Source of the DNA: Haloferula sp. BvORR071
GTDB taxonomy: Bacteria; Verrucomicrobiota; Verrucomicrobiia; Verrucomicrobiales; Akkermansiaceae
Direction of reading: 5' to 3'
Length of the DNA stretch: 64,000 bases
Assembly: GCF_000739615.1 (NCBI RefSeq)
Contig: NZ_BATP01000059.1
Span: 62,001 to 126,000, forward strand
The notes beneath the pieces were generated by a model. That model was not told where the DNA came from and did not search any database. It was given only the letters and a program-made list of their open reading frames with translations. Positions within the stretch are counted from its first letter, which is position 1. Each line of letters opens with the position of its first letter. A program made the translations under genes and the position numbers. Positions 44,801-52,861 of the stretch are shown here, piece after piece.

Positions 44801-45245
44801 CTCCGCGGTGCTCACGCGGCCCTCGGATCTGACCCGGGCGGACCTGCGTTCGCTGGTGCTGGCGATGTCGGATGCGGGCTTCGTGGAGAACCATCTGCGC
44901 GAGGCCTGGCGCGAGGCGAAGCACCAGGACTGCCCGGCGCGTCTGGTCGGCTACATCCGCTCGCAGGCGCTCGGTTGCCCGCTGGTGCCCTTCGAGCATC
45001 GGGTGGATGCCGCGGTTCGCCGGATCGTGTCCACGAAGGACTTCCTGTGGACCCAGCCGCAGCGCAAGTGGCTGGAGCGCATCGCGAAGCAGATCAAACA
45101 GGAGGGCGTGGTGGATCAGAACTCGCTGCAGGCCGGGGCCTTCGCCGCAGCCGGCGGCTTCGCCACCATCAACAAGTCCTTCTCCGGCCGCCTGCCCGAA
45201 CTCCTGGAAAAGCTCCACGCCGAGATCTGGAATGATGCGGCCTGA
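41829..45245 (+). CDS. hsdR: type I restriction enzyme, R (restriction/translocase) subunit
   Basis: 1138 residues from a GTG at 41829. An N-terminal DUF4145-like helical region precedes a coiled coil (to about residue 210). The PD-(D/E)xK nuclease core is around E318-K320 (VVEAKRFKK, preceded by GPVDYAFFIG). The SF2 translocase has MATGTGKTRTAIS (Walker A, about 457-461), LIDECHRGY (DExx, about 561) and the helicase C motifs TVDLLSTGIDIPEI and EQMLGRATRLC. A helical C-terminal part binds the M subunit. It cleaves unmodified DNA far from the recognition site. First gene of hsdR-hsdM-hsdS; 91 bases to hsdM. Confidence 0.94.
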   Translation: MSTSARSSLQAQSNFAHLRAHDEQLLRLGMLAERYFAEDPNTCLLKLRQLTELLAQVVAANTGLFLRPDEAQYDLLGRLRDQRILPHEVHQLFGEVRRTGNAANHALAGDHRTALSTLKIAWQLGVWFHRTFGVPQFKPGPFIPPQAPMDESKELRAELEKLAGDLATYRANHHEAAQQLESIQQELRAAKDGQSFWEQMAAEVEAEKAALQERLAAKQAEVAADPVAPQAVSAVVLASAEAASLVELDEAAIRLLIDGQLRQAGWEVDSEVLRHSKGARPQKGKSIAIAEWPGASGPVDYAFFIGLELVAVVEAVVEAKRFKKDLPSVLGQAKRYARDIDPKGYALPASGPWGEFKVPFVYVANGRPYLRQIQEKSGIHFQDLRKPTNHPHALDGWPSPEGLQAALAADVSSADETLAETPVDLPGLRYYQVNAIRGVEEAIAAGQRELLLAMATGTGKTRTAISLIYRLIKSKRFRRILFLVDRTELGKQAFENGFDQIKLEQLQTFTEIYDVRELGEAKVDPETKVHIATVQSMVRRVLLSGDEPPPAVDQYDCILIDECHRGYNLDREMAEHELAFRSEEDFIAKYRRVVDHFFAVKIGLTATPALHTAEIFGRPIFTYSYREAVTDGFLCDHDPPIRILTNLTASGIKWKKGEDLRSYDPGSGTIDLVQAPDEVLKEVDSFNREVITESFNRTVCKELVAHLDPANPGKTLVFCARDSHADLFVRVLKEEMDAHWGPQPDAMIAKITGSSMQGDDKLIKKFKNEAHPQVGVTVDLLSTGIDIPEITRLVFVRRVRSRILYEQMLGRATRLCENLFGEGLDKEAFEIFDAVDLYAILEDFTNMKPVVVNPKASIAEQLEWIKASSGDAQGRFSAELVVKIGRLRKKITRKAADMATRFGGLTPEALFETLHGSPEEVLALFGQHPQLASWLQSLRQLGTGGRLLISEHEDGIREVGRGYGSGRQKPEDYLQSFTSWIEENRNKNMVLSAVLTRPSDLTRADLRSLVLAMSDAGFVENHLREAWREAKHQDCPARLVGYIRSQALGCPLVPFEHRVDAAVRRIVSTKDFLWTQPQRKWLERIAKQIKQEGVVDQNSLQAGAFAAAGGFATINKSFSGRLPELLEKLHAEIWNDAA

Positions 45246-45336
45246 GGCGGCGCGGGCGACAGCAGCCGCTTCCGGGGTTGTCATGCCTGCCTGCCATCCC
45301 TGAAGATCCTGCCCGCCCGCCCGATCGTCCTCATCC

Positions 45337-46806
45337 ATGGCCAACACCTTCGATATCGTCCAGAAGCTCTGGAACCTGTGCAATATCCTGCGGGATGACG
45401 GTGTGCTCTACTCGGACTACGTCACGGAGCTGACCTACCTGTTGTTCCTGAAGATGGCGGAGGAGACCAAGAAGGAGGAGCGGATCCCGAAGGACTACCG
45501 ATGGAAGTCGCTGACCGCGCTCGAGGGCATTGAGCTCTTGCAGCACTACCGGGAGATGCTGGTGAAGCTGGGCGCAGCGAAGAATCCTTCCGTCCAGGCG
45601 ATCTTCGCGAATGCGCAGACTTCCCTGCGCCAGCCGCGCCACCTGCATACCCTGGTGACGAATATCGATGCGCTCGATTGGTATTCAGCGCGCAAGGAGG
45701 GGCTGGGCGATCTCTATGAGGGCCTGCTGCAGAAGAACGCGGAGGAATCGAAGTCCGGCGCCGGGCAGTATTTCACGCCGCGGCCGCTGATCGATTCGAT
45801 GGTGGCGCTGATGAAGCCGCAGCCGGGCGAGCACGTGCACGATCCCGCCGCCGGAACCATTGGCTTCCTGGTGGCCGCGGACCGCTATGTGAAGGAGCAC
45901 AGCGACGATCTTTTCGACCTCAGCGAGGACATGCAGGAGTTCCAGCGCAACCAAGCCTTTACCGCGATGGAGCTGGTGCCGAGCACCCACCGGCTGGCGC
46001 TGATGAATGCGCTGCTGCACGACATCCACAGCCCGATCCTGTTAGGCGACACGCTGTCCGCCGATGGCCAGAAGCTCGATGATGCGGATTTGGTGCTATC
46101 GAATCCACCCTTCGGCACGAAGAAGGGTGGGGGAGGCTCGACGCGGGATGACTTCACCTTTGCCACCGGCAACAAGCAGCTCGCCTTCCTCCAGCACATC
46201 TACCGCTCCCTGCGCAAGCCCTCCAAGGGCAAACCCGGCGGGCGCGCGGCGGTGGTGCTGCCGGACAATGTGCTCTTCGAAAGCGGGGTGGGGAAGGAGA
46301 TCCGTCGTGACCTGATGGACAAGTGCAACCTTCACACCATACTCCGCCTGCCGACGGGAATCTTCTATGCGCAGGGCGTGAAGACGAATGTGCTGTTTTT
46401 CACACGTGGGGCGACGGAGACGGGAAACACGAAGGAAGTCTGGGTCTATGACCTGCGCGCGAACATGCCTAGCTTCGGCAAGCGCAGCCCGCTGACGCGC
46501 GAGCACTTCGCAGAGTTTGAGAAGGCTTTCGGGGGAGATTCACGTGGTGGGGAGTCTGCGCTGAAGAAGCGGAAGGATGGTTGTGCAACAGGGCGCTTGC
46601 GGAAGTTCTCCCGGGAAGGGATCGCGAAGCGGGATGACTCGCTGGATATCTCTTGGCTGAAGGATGAGAACGCGGAAGCGCATGATGAGCTGCCCGAGCC
46701 CGCGGTGCTCGCGGCGAGTGCGATGGAGGAACTGGAGGCGATCATGGAGGATCTGCGGGGGATCTTAGCGGAGCTGGGAGAAGATGTTGAGGAGGTAAAG
46801 GCGTGA
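45337..46806 (+). CDS. hsdM: type I DNA methyltransferase, M subunit
   Basis: 489 residues. The N-terminal HsdM_N helices (LWNLCNILRDDGVLYSDYV ... LTYLLFLKMAEE) are followed by the methylase domain. AdoMet motif I is DPAAGTIGFLVAADRY, with GQYFTPRPLIDSMV before it. The catalytic NPPF motif lies at N256-F259 (LSNPPFGTKKGG), giving N6-adenine methylation. The last 60 residues are charged and helical. Its stop overlaps hsdS by ATGA. Confidence 0.94.
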   Translation: MANTFDIVQKLWNLCNILRDDGVLYSDYVTELTYLLFLKMAEETKKEERIPKDYRWKSLTALEGIELLQHYREMLVKLGAAKNPSVQAIFANAQTSLRQPRHLHTLVTNIDALDWYSARKEGLGDLYEGLLQKNAEESKSGAGQYFTPRPLIDSMVALMKPQPGEHVHDPAAGTIGFLVAADRYVKEHSDDLFDLSEDMQEFQRNQAFTAMELVPSTHRLALMNALLHDIHSPILLGDTLSADGQKLDDADLVLSNPPFGTKKGGGGSTRDDFTFATGNKQLAFLQHIYRSLRKPSKGKPGGRAAVVLPDNVLFESGVGKEIRRDLMDKCNLHTILRLPTGIFYAQGVKTNVLFFTRGATETGNTKEVWVYDLRANMPSFGKRSPLTREHFAEFEKAFGGDSRGGESALKKRKDGCATGRLRKFSREGIAKRDDSLDISWLKDENAEAHDELPEPAVLAASAMEELEAIMEDLRGILAELGEDVEEVKA

Positions 46807-48119
46807 ACGGCGAAGCGATTGACCCGAGCTTGCCGAAAGGATGGCAAGCTGAAAAGCTGGGCGACGTCACAACTCTAAAGACAGGCCCTTTCGGGAGCAG
46901 TCTTGGAAAGAAAGACTATGTTCAGGGCGGCGTTCCGTTGGTGAATCCGATGCACATCAGAAACGGGAGAATTGTTCCGAATGGGTCTGCGCTCGTGGCA
47001 CCAGTAACCATTGAACGGCTGTCTGAGTTCAAACTGGCCAAGGGGGATGTTGTGCTCGGTCGGCGAGGCGATATGGGCAGGTGTGCGGTCGTGGGAGAGA
47101 CAGAGTCGGGATGGCTTTGTGGCACCGGTTCACTGATTGTCCGGCCTTCGTGTAGGCTAGACTCGGATTACCTGCAGAGATTCTTGTCTAGTCCCTCGGT
47201 CGTGGCCGAGCTCGTGGGTGCATCGGTGGGTTCAACAATGGTGAATCTGAACCAAGGCATTCTCAGAGGCCTGATGATTCCTCTTCCGCCTCTCGCCGAG
47301 CAGAAACGGATCGCGGACAAGCTGGAGCTGCTGCTGGGCCGGGTGGACGCCTGCCGCGCCCGCCTCGCCCGCCTGCCAGCTCTCCTCAAACGCTTCCGCC
47401 AATCCGTTCTCGCCGCCGCCACCTCCGGCAAACTCACAGAGGAATGGCATAAAAGACATCACATCAAAGACCGATGGGGGGAGGAAACGGTTGGCGCGAT
47501 CGTTAGCAGGGTGGAAGCCGGTCTCAACGTTCGATGCAATGAGAGGCCTCCGGCTCAGCACGAGAAAGGTCTCGTGAAAATCAGTGCCGTTTCATGGGGA
47601 AGGTACAATGATGAAGAGAGCAAGACCCTTCTATCCGGAGCAGAAGTTGCGGAACGGACGAAAATCGAGGTGGGCGACTTCCTGATTTCCAGAGCAAATA
47701 CGATCGAACTGGTGGGAGCCTGCGTCATCGTCCATGAGACGACACGTCCTGTTTACCTCTCAGATAAGGTTCTTCGCTTAGTGATGCCCAACGAACTAAA
47801 GCCCTGGCTACTGATCGTCCTGCAATCGCCGCTTGGGCGAAAACAAATTGAATCGTTCGCCAGCGGCAACCAGTTGTCCATGCGCAACCTCTCGCAAGCT
47901 AACCTTCGGCAAATCTGTGTTCCTTGCCCGTCGCCTGAAGAACGCGAAGAGATCGTCCGCCGCGTCGAGGCTCTCTTCGCCCTCGCAGATCGCATCGAAT
48001 ACCGATTGGCCGAGACGCGCAAGACGGTCGAGCGCCTCACCCCTGCCACCCTAGCCAAAGCCTTTCGCGGCGAACTCGTCCCCCAGGAACCGAGCGAGGA
48101 ACCTGCCGGACTCTATTGA
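46803..48119 (+). CDS. hsdS: type I restriction-modification specificity subunit
   Basis: 438 residues with two target-recognition domains: residues 10-160 (LPKGWQAEKLGDVTTLKTG ... LRGLMIPLPPLAEQKRI) and 215-375 (WGEETVGAIVSRVEAGLN ... RQICVPCPSPEEREEI). Each is followed by a conserved coiled-coil arm: IADKLELLLGRVDACRARL and VRRVEALFALADRIEYRL, then QSVLAAATSGKLTEEW and AKAFRGELVPQ. The two arms set the spacing of a bipartite target. The two TRDs are unlike each other, so the target is asymmetric; the sequence itself cannot be read. Coupled to hsdM. Confidence 0.92.
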   Translation: MNGEAIDPSLPKGWQAEKLGDVTTLKTGPFGSSLGKKDYVQGGVPLVNPMHIRNGRIVPNGSALVAPVTIERLSEFKLAKGDVVLGRRGDMGRCAVVGETESGWLCGTGSLIVRPSCRLDSDYLQRFLSSPSVVAELVGASVGSTMVNLNQGILRGLMIPLPPLAEQKRIADKLELLLGRVDACRARLARLPALLKRFRQSVLAAATSGKLTEEWHKRHHIKDRWGEETVGAIVSRVEAGLNVRCNERPPAQHEKGLVKISAVSWGRYNDEESKTLLSGAEVAERTKIEVGDFLISRANTIELVGACVIVHETTRPVYLSDKVLRLVMPNELKPWLLIVLQSPLGRKQIESFASGNQLSMRNLSQANLRQICVPCPSPEEREEIVRRVEALFALADRIEYRLAETRKTVERLTPATLAKAFRGELVPQEPSEEPAGLY

Positions 48120-48146
48120 TGGAAGCCGTTCACAAAAGAAAATGAG

Positions 48147-49376
48147 ATGATGGGAGGCTACTGGAATTATTATCACGACGATTACGATTGGGATGATTCG
48201 CGAGAACCATGCCGATCGGATCCCCAAATGACGCTCGAAGAGCTGCAGAAAGCCGGAAGCTCAGAAGAGGAAGCACGAAAATACGTCGATTCGGGATATG
48301 TCTACAATGATACTTCAGGGACGATTATCGATAGGTATTATGGTGGACTGCTTTTGAGCACCGATCTGAGGACAAGATTCGAAATTGGTGAGTTCGGAAA
48401 GTGGCCGGCATGGTTGAACAACCGTGTTTGGGTGAAAGCGGCAGCTTCTTGGGCGGATGTATACCGTATTGCCGAGGAAGCCGCTTCAAAGACTCGCAAG
48501 CGACTTCTCTTTCGGGGGCAGGGCCGGCATTATTTGATCAATCGGGCTGCTCCCAATCCATGGTTCTTGGTGGATGGGATCGGTGAGATTTCGCTAGTCC
48601 CATCTTTGTGGAGGAAGATGTTGAGCAGATTTACAAACAAGTTCCCCTCATTTCAAGGTCTATCGCTCTTGGAATGGTCGTTGATCTTGTATAACGGTTT
48701 TGATCTGGAAGATATTAAGAGGCGGCATCAGGAGAAGGTCGATAAGGAGGGATGGGGGGAGATGTCTCTAGTGGCAGAGGCGACGGCCATGGAGGAATGC
48801 GATGACCCGGTCTTGGCGGAATTCGGTAAGTTTCGTTTGGATCTGCTTATGGGCATGGAGCACAACCTCGCAACACTATTGGCGACCCTCCTGCAGCACT
48901 ATGGACTTCTGTCCCCAGTTCTTGACCTCACCTCATCTCTTGAGGTCGCGAGGTTCTTCGCCACTCATAAATTCGAGAAAACGGAGGCTGGGTGCAGCTA
49001 CGAATTTAATGGTACCAATGGACGACAGGCCGTGATTTATGTGCTGCGGGAGGAGCATCGGGAGATGCAGGCCCACGAGTCGCAAGATCCTATCTTGAAA
49101 AAGCTAAAACCTCTGCGTCCTCAGCGACAGCACTGTGTTGTTTCGACCTCCAGCGCCTACGCGTTGAATCTACCTGCAGACTTCTTAGAGGGCGTGATTC
49201 TCCTCGATTTTGACGACGCTTCCAGCGGGTGTGAATATGGCACGCACTGCTTGCTTCCCGACGAATCGGAAGATCGGTTTCTCGATGCGCTGAAAAAAAC
49301 AAGATCCACAAAGGATCGGATCACCTGTTTCGGAAAGCAGAGCGAATCCCCATTGTCTCCGTCCAGGTTCACATGA
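48147..49376 (+). CDS. FRG-domain protein
   Basis: 409 residues. The FRG signature is KRLLFRGQGRHYL at about residues 118-130, with the matching LLQHYGLLSPVLDLTSSLEVARFFA from about 247. It starts with an aromatic/acidic tail (GGYWNYYHDDYDWDD), which is unusual. FRG proteins occur often beside defence systems; their activity is unknown. Base use is clearly AT-richer than the flanking genes, which suggests separate acquisition. It lies 27 bases after hsdS and 18 before the next gene, all on the plus strand. Confidence 0.85.
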   Translation: MMGGYWNYYHDDYDWDDSREPCRSDPQMTLEELQKAGSSEEEARKYVDSGYVYNDTSGTIIDRYYGGLLLSTDLRTRFEIGEFGKWPAWLNNRVWVKAAASWADVYRIAEEAASKTRKRLLFRGQGRHYLINRAAPNPWFLVDGIGEISLVPSLWRKMLSRFTNKFPSFQGLSLLEWSLILYNGFDLEDIKRRHQEKVDKEGWGEMSLVAEATAMEECDDPVLAEFGKFRLDLLMGMEHNLATLLATLLQHYGLLSPVLDLTSSLEVARFFATHKFEKTEAGCSYEFNGTNGRQAVIYVLREEHREMQAHESQDPILKKLKPLRPQRQHCVVSTSSAYALNLPADFLEGVILLDFDDASSGCEYGTHCLLPDESEDRFLDALKKTRSTKDRITCFGKQSESPLSPSRFT

Positions 49377-49394
49377 TCTCCCAAGCAGTTCACA

Positions 49395-50351
49395 ATGTCC
49401 GATCTCAAACTCTTCAAACTCCTTCCTGGCCAGGTCACGGAACTCCCGGTGTCCTCGATGGCGCTGGAGAAGTCGCTGCAAAGCCTGATCGAGAAGCATC
49501 TGGAGGTCTTCCTCGGGGTGAGCTTCCTGGCTTCCGAGTTCTCGACGGGGCCGAAGACGGGCGGGCGGATGGATACGCTGGGGATCGATGAGAACGGGGC
49601 GCCGGTGATCATCGAATACAAGAAGGCGACGAATGCGAATGTGATCAACCAGGGGCTCTTCTACCTGGATTGGTTGATGGACCACCGGGCGGATTTCAAG
49701 TTGCTGGTGCTGGAGAAGTTCGGGGCGGAGAAGGCCGCGGCGATCGATTGGGGCAGCCCGCGGCTGCTGTGCATCGCGGGGGATTTCTCGAAGTACGACC
49801 TGCATGCGGTCTCGCAGATCGGCCGGAACATCGAGCTGATCCGGTATGCGAAGTATGGCGAGGATTTGCTGGCGCTGGACCTGATCAACCGGACGACGGC
49901 GCCGGCTTCGTCGGAGGGGACGGGGATGGGTACTGGCACGGGGACCGGCAAGGGAAGTCCAGGCGGGACGACGGCGGTGAAGCCGGCGAGCGATTACAAG
50001 TCCGTGAGCGAGTATCTCCAGCAGGCGGACGCGGAATTGACGGATCGCTTCGAGAGCCTGAAGGCGATGATCCACGAGATGGGGGATGATGTGGAGCTCA
50101 AGACCCTGAAGTACTACTTCGCCTTCCGGCGCTTGAAGAACTTCGCCTGTGTGGAGGTGCACACGAAGACCCGCAATCTGCTGGTCTTCGTGAAGCATCC
50201 CGATCCGGCCTCGGTTGAGGAGAAGGGCTTTGCCCGGGATGTGACGAACATCGGGCACTTCGGCACCGGTAACCTGGAGCTGACCCTTCGGTCCAAGTCC
50301 GATGTGGAGAAGGCCCGATATCTGATCGAGCTATCCTACGAGGCGAACTGA
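49395..50351 (+). CDS. DUF91/DUF5655 putative nuclease
   Basis: 318 residues. The N-terminal half carries a PD-(D/E)xK-type core: RMDTLGIDENGAPVIIEYKK (Asp, then E74-x-K76), followed by NQGLFYLDWLMDHRADFKLLVLEKFG. This matches DUF91/NucS-like endonucleases. After a Gly/Thr-rich linker (GTGMGTGTGTGKG), a DUF5655 domain follows (DRFESLKAMIHEMGDDVELK ... FACVEVHTKTRNLLVFVK). The pairing is often seen near type I R-M. Probably DNA-cleaving; targets unknown. GC is high like the chromosome, unlike the FRG gene. Confidence 0.8.
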   Translation: MSDLKLFKLLPGQVTELPVSSMALEKSLQSLIEKHLEVFLGVSFLASEFSTGPKTGGRMDTLGIDENGAPVIIEYKKATNANVINQGLFYLDWLMDHRADFKLLVLEKFGAEKAAAIDWGSPRLLCIAGDFSKYDLHAVSQIGRNIELIRYAKYGEDLLALDLINRTTAPASSEGTGMGTGTGTGKGSPGGTTAVKPASDYKSVSEYLQQADAELTDRFESLKAMIHEMGDDVELKTLKYYFAFRRLKNFACVEVHTKTRNLLVFVKHPDPASVEEKGFARDVTNIGHFGTGNLELTLRSKSDVEKARYLIELSYEAN

Positions 50352-50381
50352 ACTTCTGCGAAAACCTATCCTCCACATCCG

Positions 50382-50783
50382 ATGCCCGCGATCCGAACGA
50401 AGTGCGTGACCGAGACGATGGACCGCAAGCATGACGGCCTGCGGATTCTGGTGACCCGCTACATCCCGCGCGGCGTGCGCGGCACCCGCTACCAAGTGTG
50501 GATGCCGAACCTAGCCCCAAGCGAGGCACTGCTGAAGTCCCTCCAAGGCGGGAAGATCCCATGGTCGCAGTTTGCGAAGTCCTACCAGGCGGAACTCTTC
50601 GAGGGCGGGACTATCGATAAGCGGAACCCGCGTATCAAGAACCACGGCCAGAAGTTCACCCTGCGTCTGCTGAAGGAACTGGCGGCCAAGCAGCCGGTGA
50701 CGCTGATGTGCAGCTGCGAGCCGGATGAGGAGAGATGCCACCGGCACCTTTTGAGGAAGGTCCTTGGCTCGTCAAAGATTTGA
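50382..50783 (+). CDS. DUF488-family protein
   Basis: 133 residues. The end has the DUF488 signature CSCEPDEERCHRHLL, with two Cys and a CH pair possibly binding metal. The preceding part includes KSLQGGKIPWSQFAKSYQAEL and TIDKRNPRIKNHGQKFTLRLL. The family is common near restriction and repair genes; its function is not known. It follows the DUF91 nuclease by 30 bases on the same strand, so it may be the last gene of the defence transcript. Confidence 0.8.
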   Translation: MPAIRTKCVTETMDRKHDGLRILVTRYIPRGVRGTRYQVWMPNLAPSEALLKSLQGGKIPWSQFAKSYQAELFEGGTIDKRNPRIKNHGQKFTLRLLKELAAKQPVTLMCSCEPDEERCHRHLLRKVLGSSKI

Positions 50784-50870
50784 TCGTGTGCTTCAACCTG
50801 TCGAGATCCGCGCGAGGGAAGAGCGCCTGGCGAGTGGCGACGTTGTCTCTTCTAAAAGCTCCCGTTCGAC

Positions 50871-51677
50871 ATGAATTGGCCCCCAGATGGAAAGAAAGAA
50901 GCTTCCTGGCTCCAGAGACCCGAGTATCGAGGTCGAGTTTCGATGGTGCCGATGCCAGGAGGCGGAGGGGTGTTTCTCGATCGCCGTGAAGCTACTTCGG
51001 GGATGCTTTTGTGGTATGGCCCTGGAAAGTTCGAGGCGTTCAGTCCGGTGCAAAACTACAAATTTAGTAGCCTGGCGAAGGGCAAATATCATGATCCGAG
51101 GGACAAGCCCATGGGTCCCGGGAAATGGCCGAAGAGCGATTTCTTGATGCTTCTTGCAGCGCGAGGGGGCCAAATCGAGGGTGAGTCTGACCACCCGGAG
51201 TTCGATGCTCGATCTTGGAGGCAACTTGCCGTCCTGACGAGGCTGGCTGAAGTCGAGCGAAGGCGCGGCGGCCCTGTTACCGACGCGCATCGAAAGGGGG
51301 CGTTAGAGATGGCCGAGAGCAAAGAAAAATTCGTCGAATATGTCGGCCACATGCTTGTAAGGCGATTGCGAGGTAAAGAGGCATCGAGTGAGTTTCAGCG
51401 GATAGCCGACTGGCTGGTAAAGATTGAGAAAATGGAGGAGGAGGGGGTACCGCCAGAGTACCAGCGATTTTTCCGAGCGGTCGAAACTGCTGCGAGAAAC
51501 ACCGCCGCTGCGGGCTTCACTCTCCCTGTGCCGGTTCAGAAGGACGTAAGATCGCTTTTTGAAGCCGGTCTTTCTGGGGATCAATTGGGAGCTGGCACCG
51601 GCTTCCGCTCGCTGTGTAAGCAACTGCGATTTGATTGGCTGCCGTCTGGGGGGCGAGGTCCCGAGCGGCCGGAATAG
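50871..51677 (+). CDS. hypothetical protein in the mobile module
   Basis: 268 residues, soluble, no recognisable domain. The first 110 residues are Gly/Pro/Trp-rich; the last 150 are helical (LAVLTRLAEVERRR, FVEYVGHMLVRRLRG, QRIADWLVKIEKMEEEG). Lower GC than the nuclease gene before it. It starts a same-strand run of five genes ending in a serine recombinase, so it is probably part of that element. Confidence 0.5.
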   Translation: MNWPPDGKKEASWLQRPEYRGRVSMVPMPGGGGVFLDRREATSGMLLWYGPGKFEAFSPVQNYKFSSLAKGKYHDPRDKPMGPGKWPKSDFLMLLAARGGQIEGESDHPEFDARSWRQLAVLTRLAEVERRRGGPVTDAHRKGALEMAESKEKFVEYVGHMLVRRLRGKEASSEFQRIADWLVKIEKMEEEGVPPEYQRFFRAVETAARNTAAAGFTLPVPVQKDVRSLFEAGLSGDQLGAGTGFRSLCKQLRFDWLPSGGRGPERPE

Positions 51678-51744
51678 GTGCTAAATTGTAGCTGATTTGC
51701 CACACAGGCATTTTTCTGCCGCTCGCTGCATCGTGCGCGGCGAA

Positions 51745-51972
51745 ATGAATAACAAAACGCTTGTTGGCGCAGAAGCCTGCATATCTGCGGTGTTTCCGGA
51801 TGAAGCATCGCGGCCAAGCCTGCGGAGTTTCCGGGAATGGCAGGCTCGGGGCTACATTCCATTCGTAAAAGTGGGAAGGCGGACCTTCTTTGACCCCCAA
51901 GAGGTAAGATCGGCAATTGATCGCCGCTTCCGTGTTAATCCGATGCCGGCTCAAGGAGGTAGCACGCCATGA
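51745..51972 (+). CDS. excisionase-like small DNA-binding protein
   Basis: 75 residues from the ATG at 51745 (MNNKTLVGAEA); a longer frame starts at 51697 without homology-like composition. The middle, SLRSFREWQARGYIPFVKVGRRTFFD followed by PQEVRSAID, is the winged-helix pattern of excisionases and MerR-like initiators: a recognition helix, then wing residues VGRR-FFD. Such proteins bend DNA at att or origin sites. The stop overlaps the next gene by ATGA. Confidence 0.7.
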   Translation: MNNKTLVGAEACISAVFPDEASRPSLRSFREWQARGYIPFVKVGRRTFFDPQEVRSAIDRRFRVNPMPAQGGSTP

Positions 51973-52715
51973 GCCCTAACGAAGAGATCCGTTCGGACGA
52001 GGTGGCGGCCTCCAGTAAGCTTGGCGACTCCGGCTGTGAGATTACCAGCGCTGTCAGTTTGCCCCGAAAAGCCGAGCCGCAGCTCAAGGACATCGCAGAA
52101 AGGGCCAATCGGAAATACAGGACGGCGAAGGACCAGCTTCAAAGCTTCTTGGGCCACGCTCGCGATTGTGGCCATGAATTGAACCACGCCAAGCAACTGG
52201 TGCCGCATGGCGAATGGGGAAAATGGGGGGAGGCGAACTTCGAGGGGTCCGACCGGTTGGCCCGTCACTACATGTTCCTTGATGCAAATTGGCATCGGAT
52301 TTCCGATTTGGATCTTGGATCCCTCGGGGAAGCGATCGCGACAATCCGCTTCCTAAAGTCGTCCCCGGACTCCTGCGAAGACGAGCTTGGGGTTATGGAC
52401 GATGAAACGCCGCCCTTTGCAGAGCTAGAATCAAACAAGGGGGAGACGCCAGAAATGCCGGCGGCGCAGGTGATGGAAGCGGTGGCGACCGTGGAGCGCC
52501 CTCCGGAACCGCTCCAAGTAACACCATGCAGCAAAGCGGCGCGCATACCTGTTGCTACGACGGCGAAGGTGATCGCAATTCTGGAAAAACGTATCGAGAC
52601 CGGCCCGACCGAAGCAGTGCGGGAGGAAATTCGCGTGATCCTGGCGTTTTGTCGCGATCGGATATCGCGGTTGCCCTCGCCCTTGATTGGGGATGCCGAA
52701 CTGCCTCTCTTTTAG
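51969..52715 (+). CDS. DUF3102-like protein
   Basis: 248 residues. Residues about 45-125 match the DUF3102 arrangement (FLGHARDCGHELNHAKQLVPHGEWGKW, then NFEGSDRLARHYMFLDANW): a helical domain frequent on plasmids and phages, of unknown role. The rest is an acidic linker with a C-terminal helix (VREEIRVILAFCRDRISRL). Coupled by ATGA to the excisionase-like gene, suggesting a joint DNA-binding job. Confidence 0.65.
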   Translation: MSPNEEIRSDEVAASSKLGDSGCEITSAVSLPRKAEPQLKDIAERANRKYRTAKDQLQSFLGHARDCGHELNHAKQLVPHGEWGKWGEANFEGSDRLARHYMFLDANWHRISDLDLGSLGEAIATIRFLKSSPDSCEDELGVMDDETPPFAELESNKGETPEMPAAQVMEAVATVERPPEPLQVTPCSKAARIPVATTAKVIAILEKRIETGPTEAVREEIRVILAFCRDRISRLPSPLIGDAELPLF

Positions 52716-52861
52716 ATCGAAAGCGCCCGCGGCGTTGGCGGCTGTCCTAAAGACGCTGTGACCGCGGCCATGGCTCCATTCGGGCTGGCTTCCCTTGCTG
52801 CTTCTCTCTGGAGCGGCAAGGGGAGCCGGAGGGGGAAAACGACAAACCATGTTTTGCGCGA

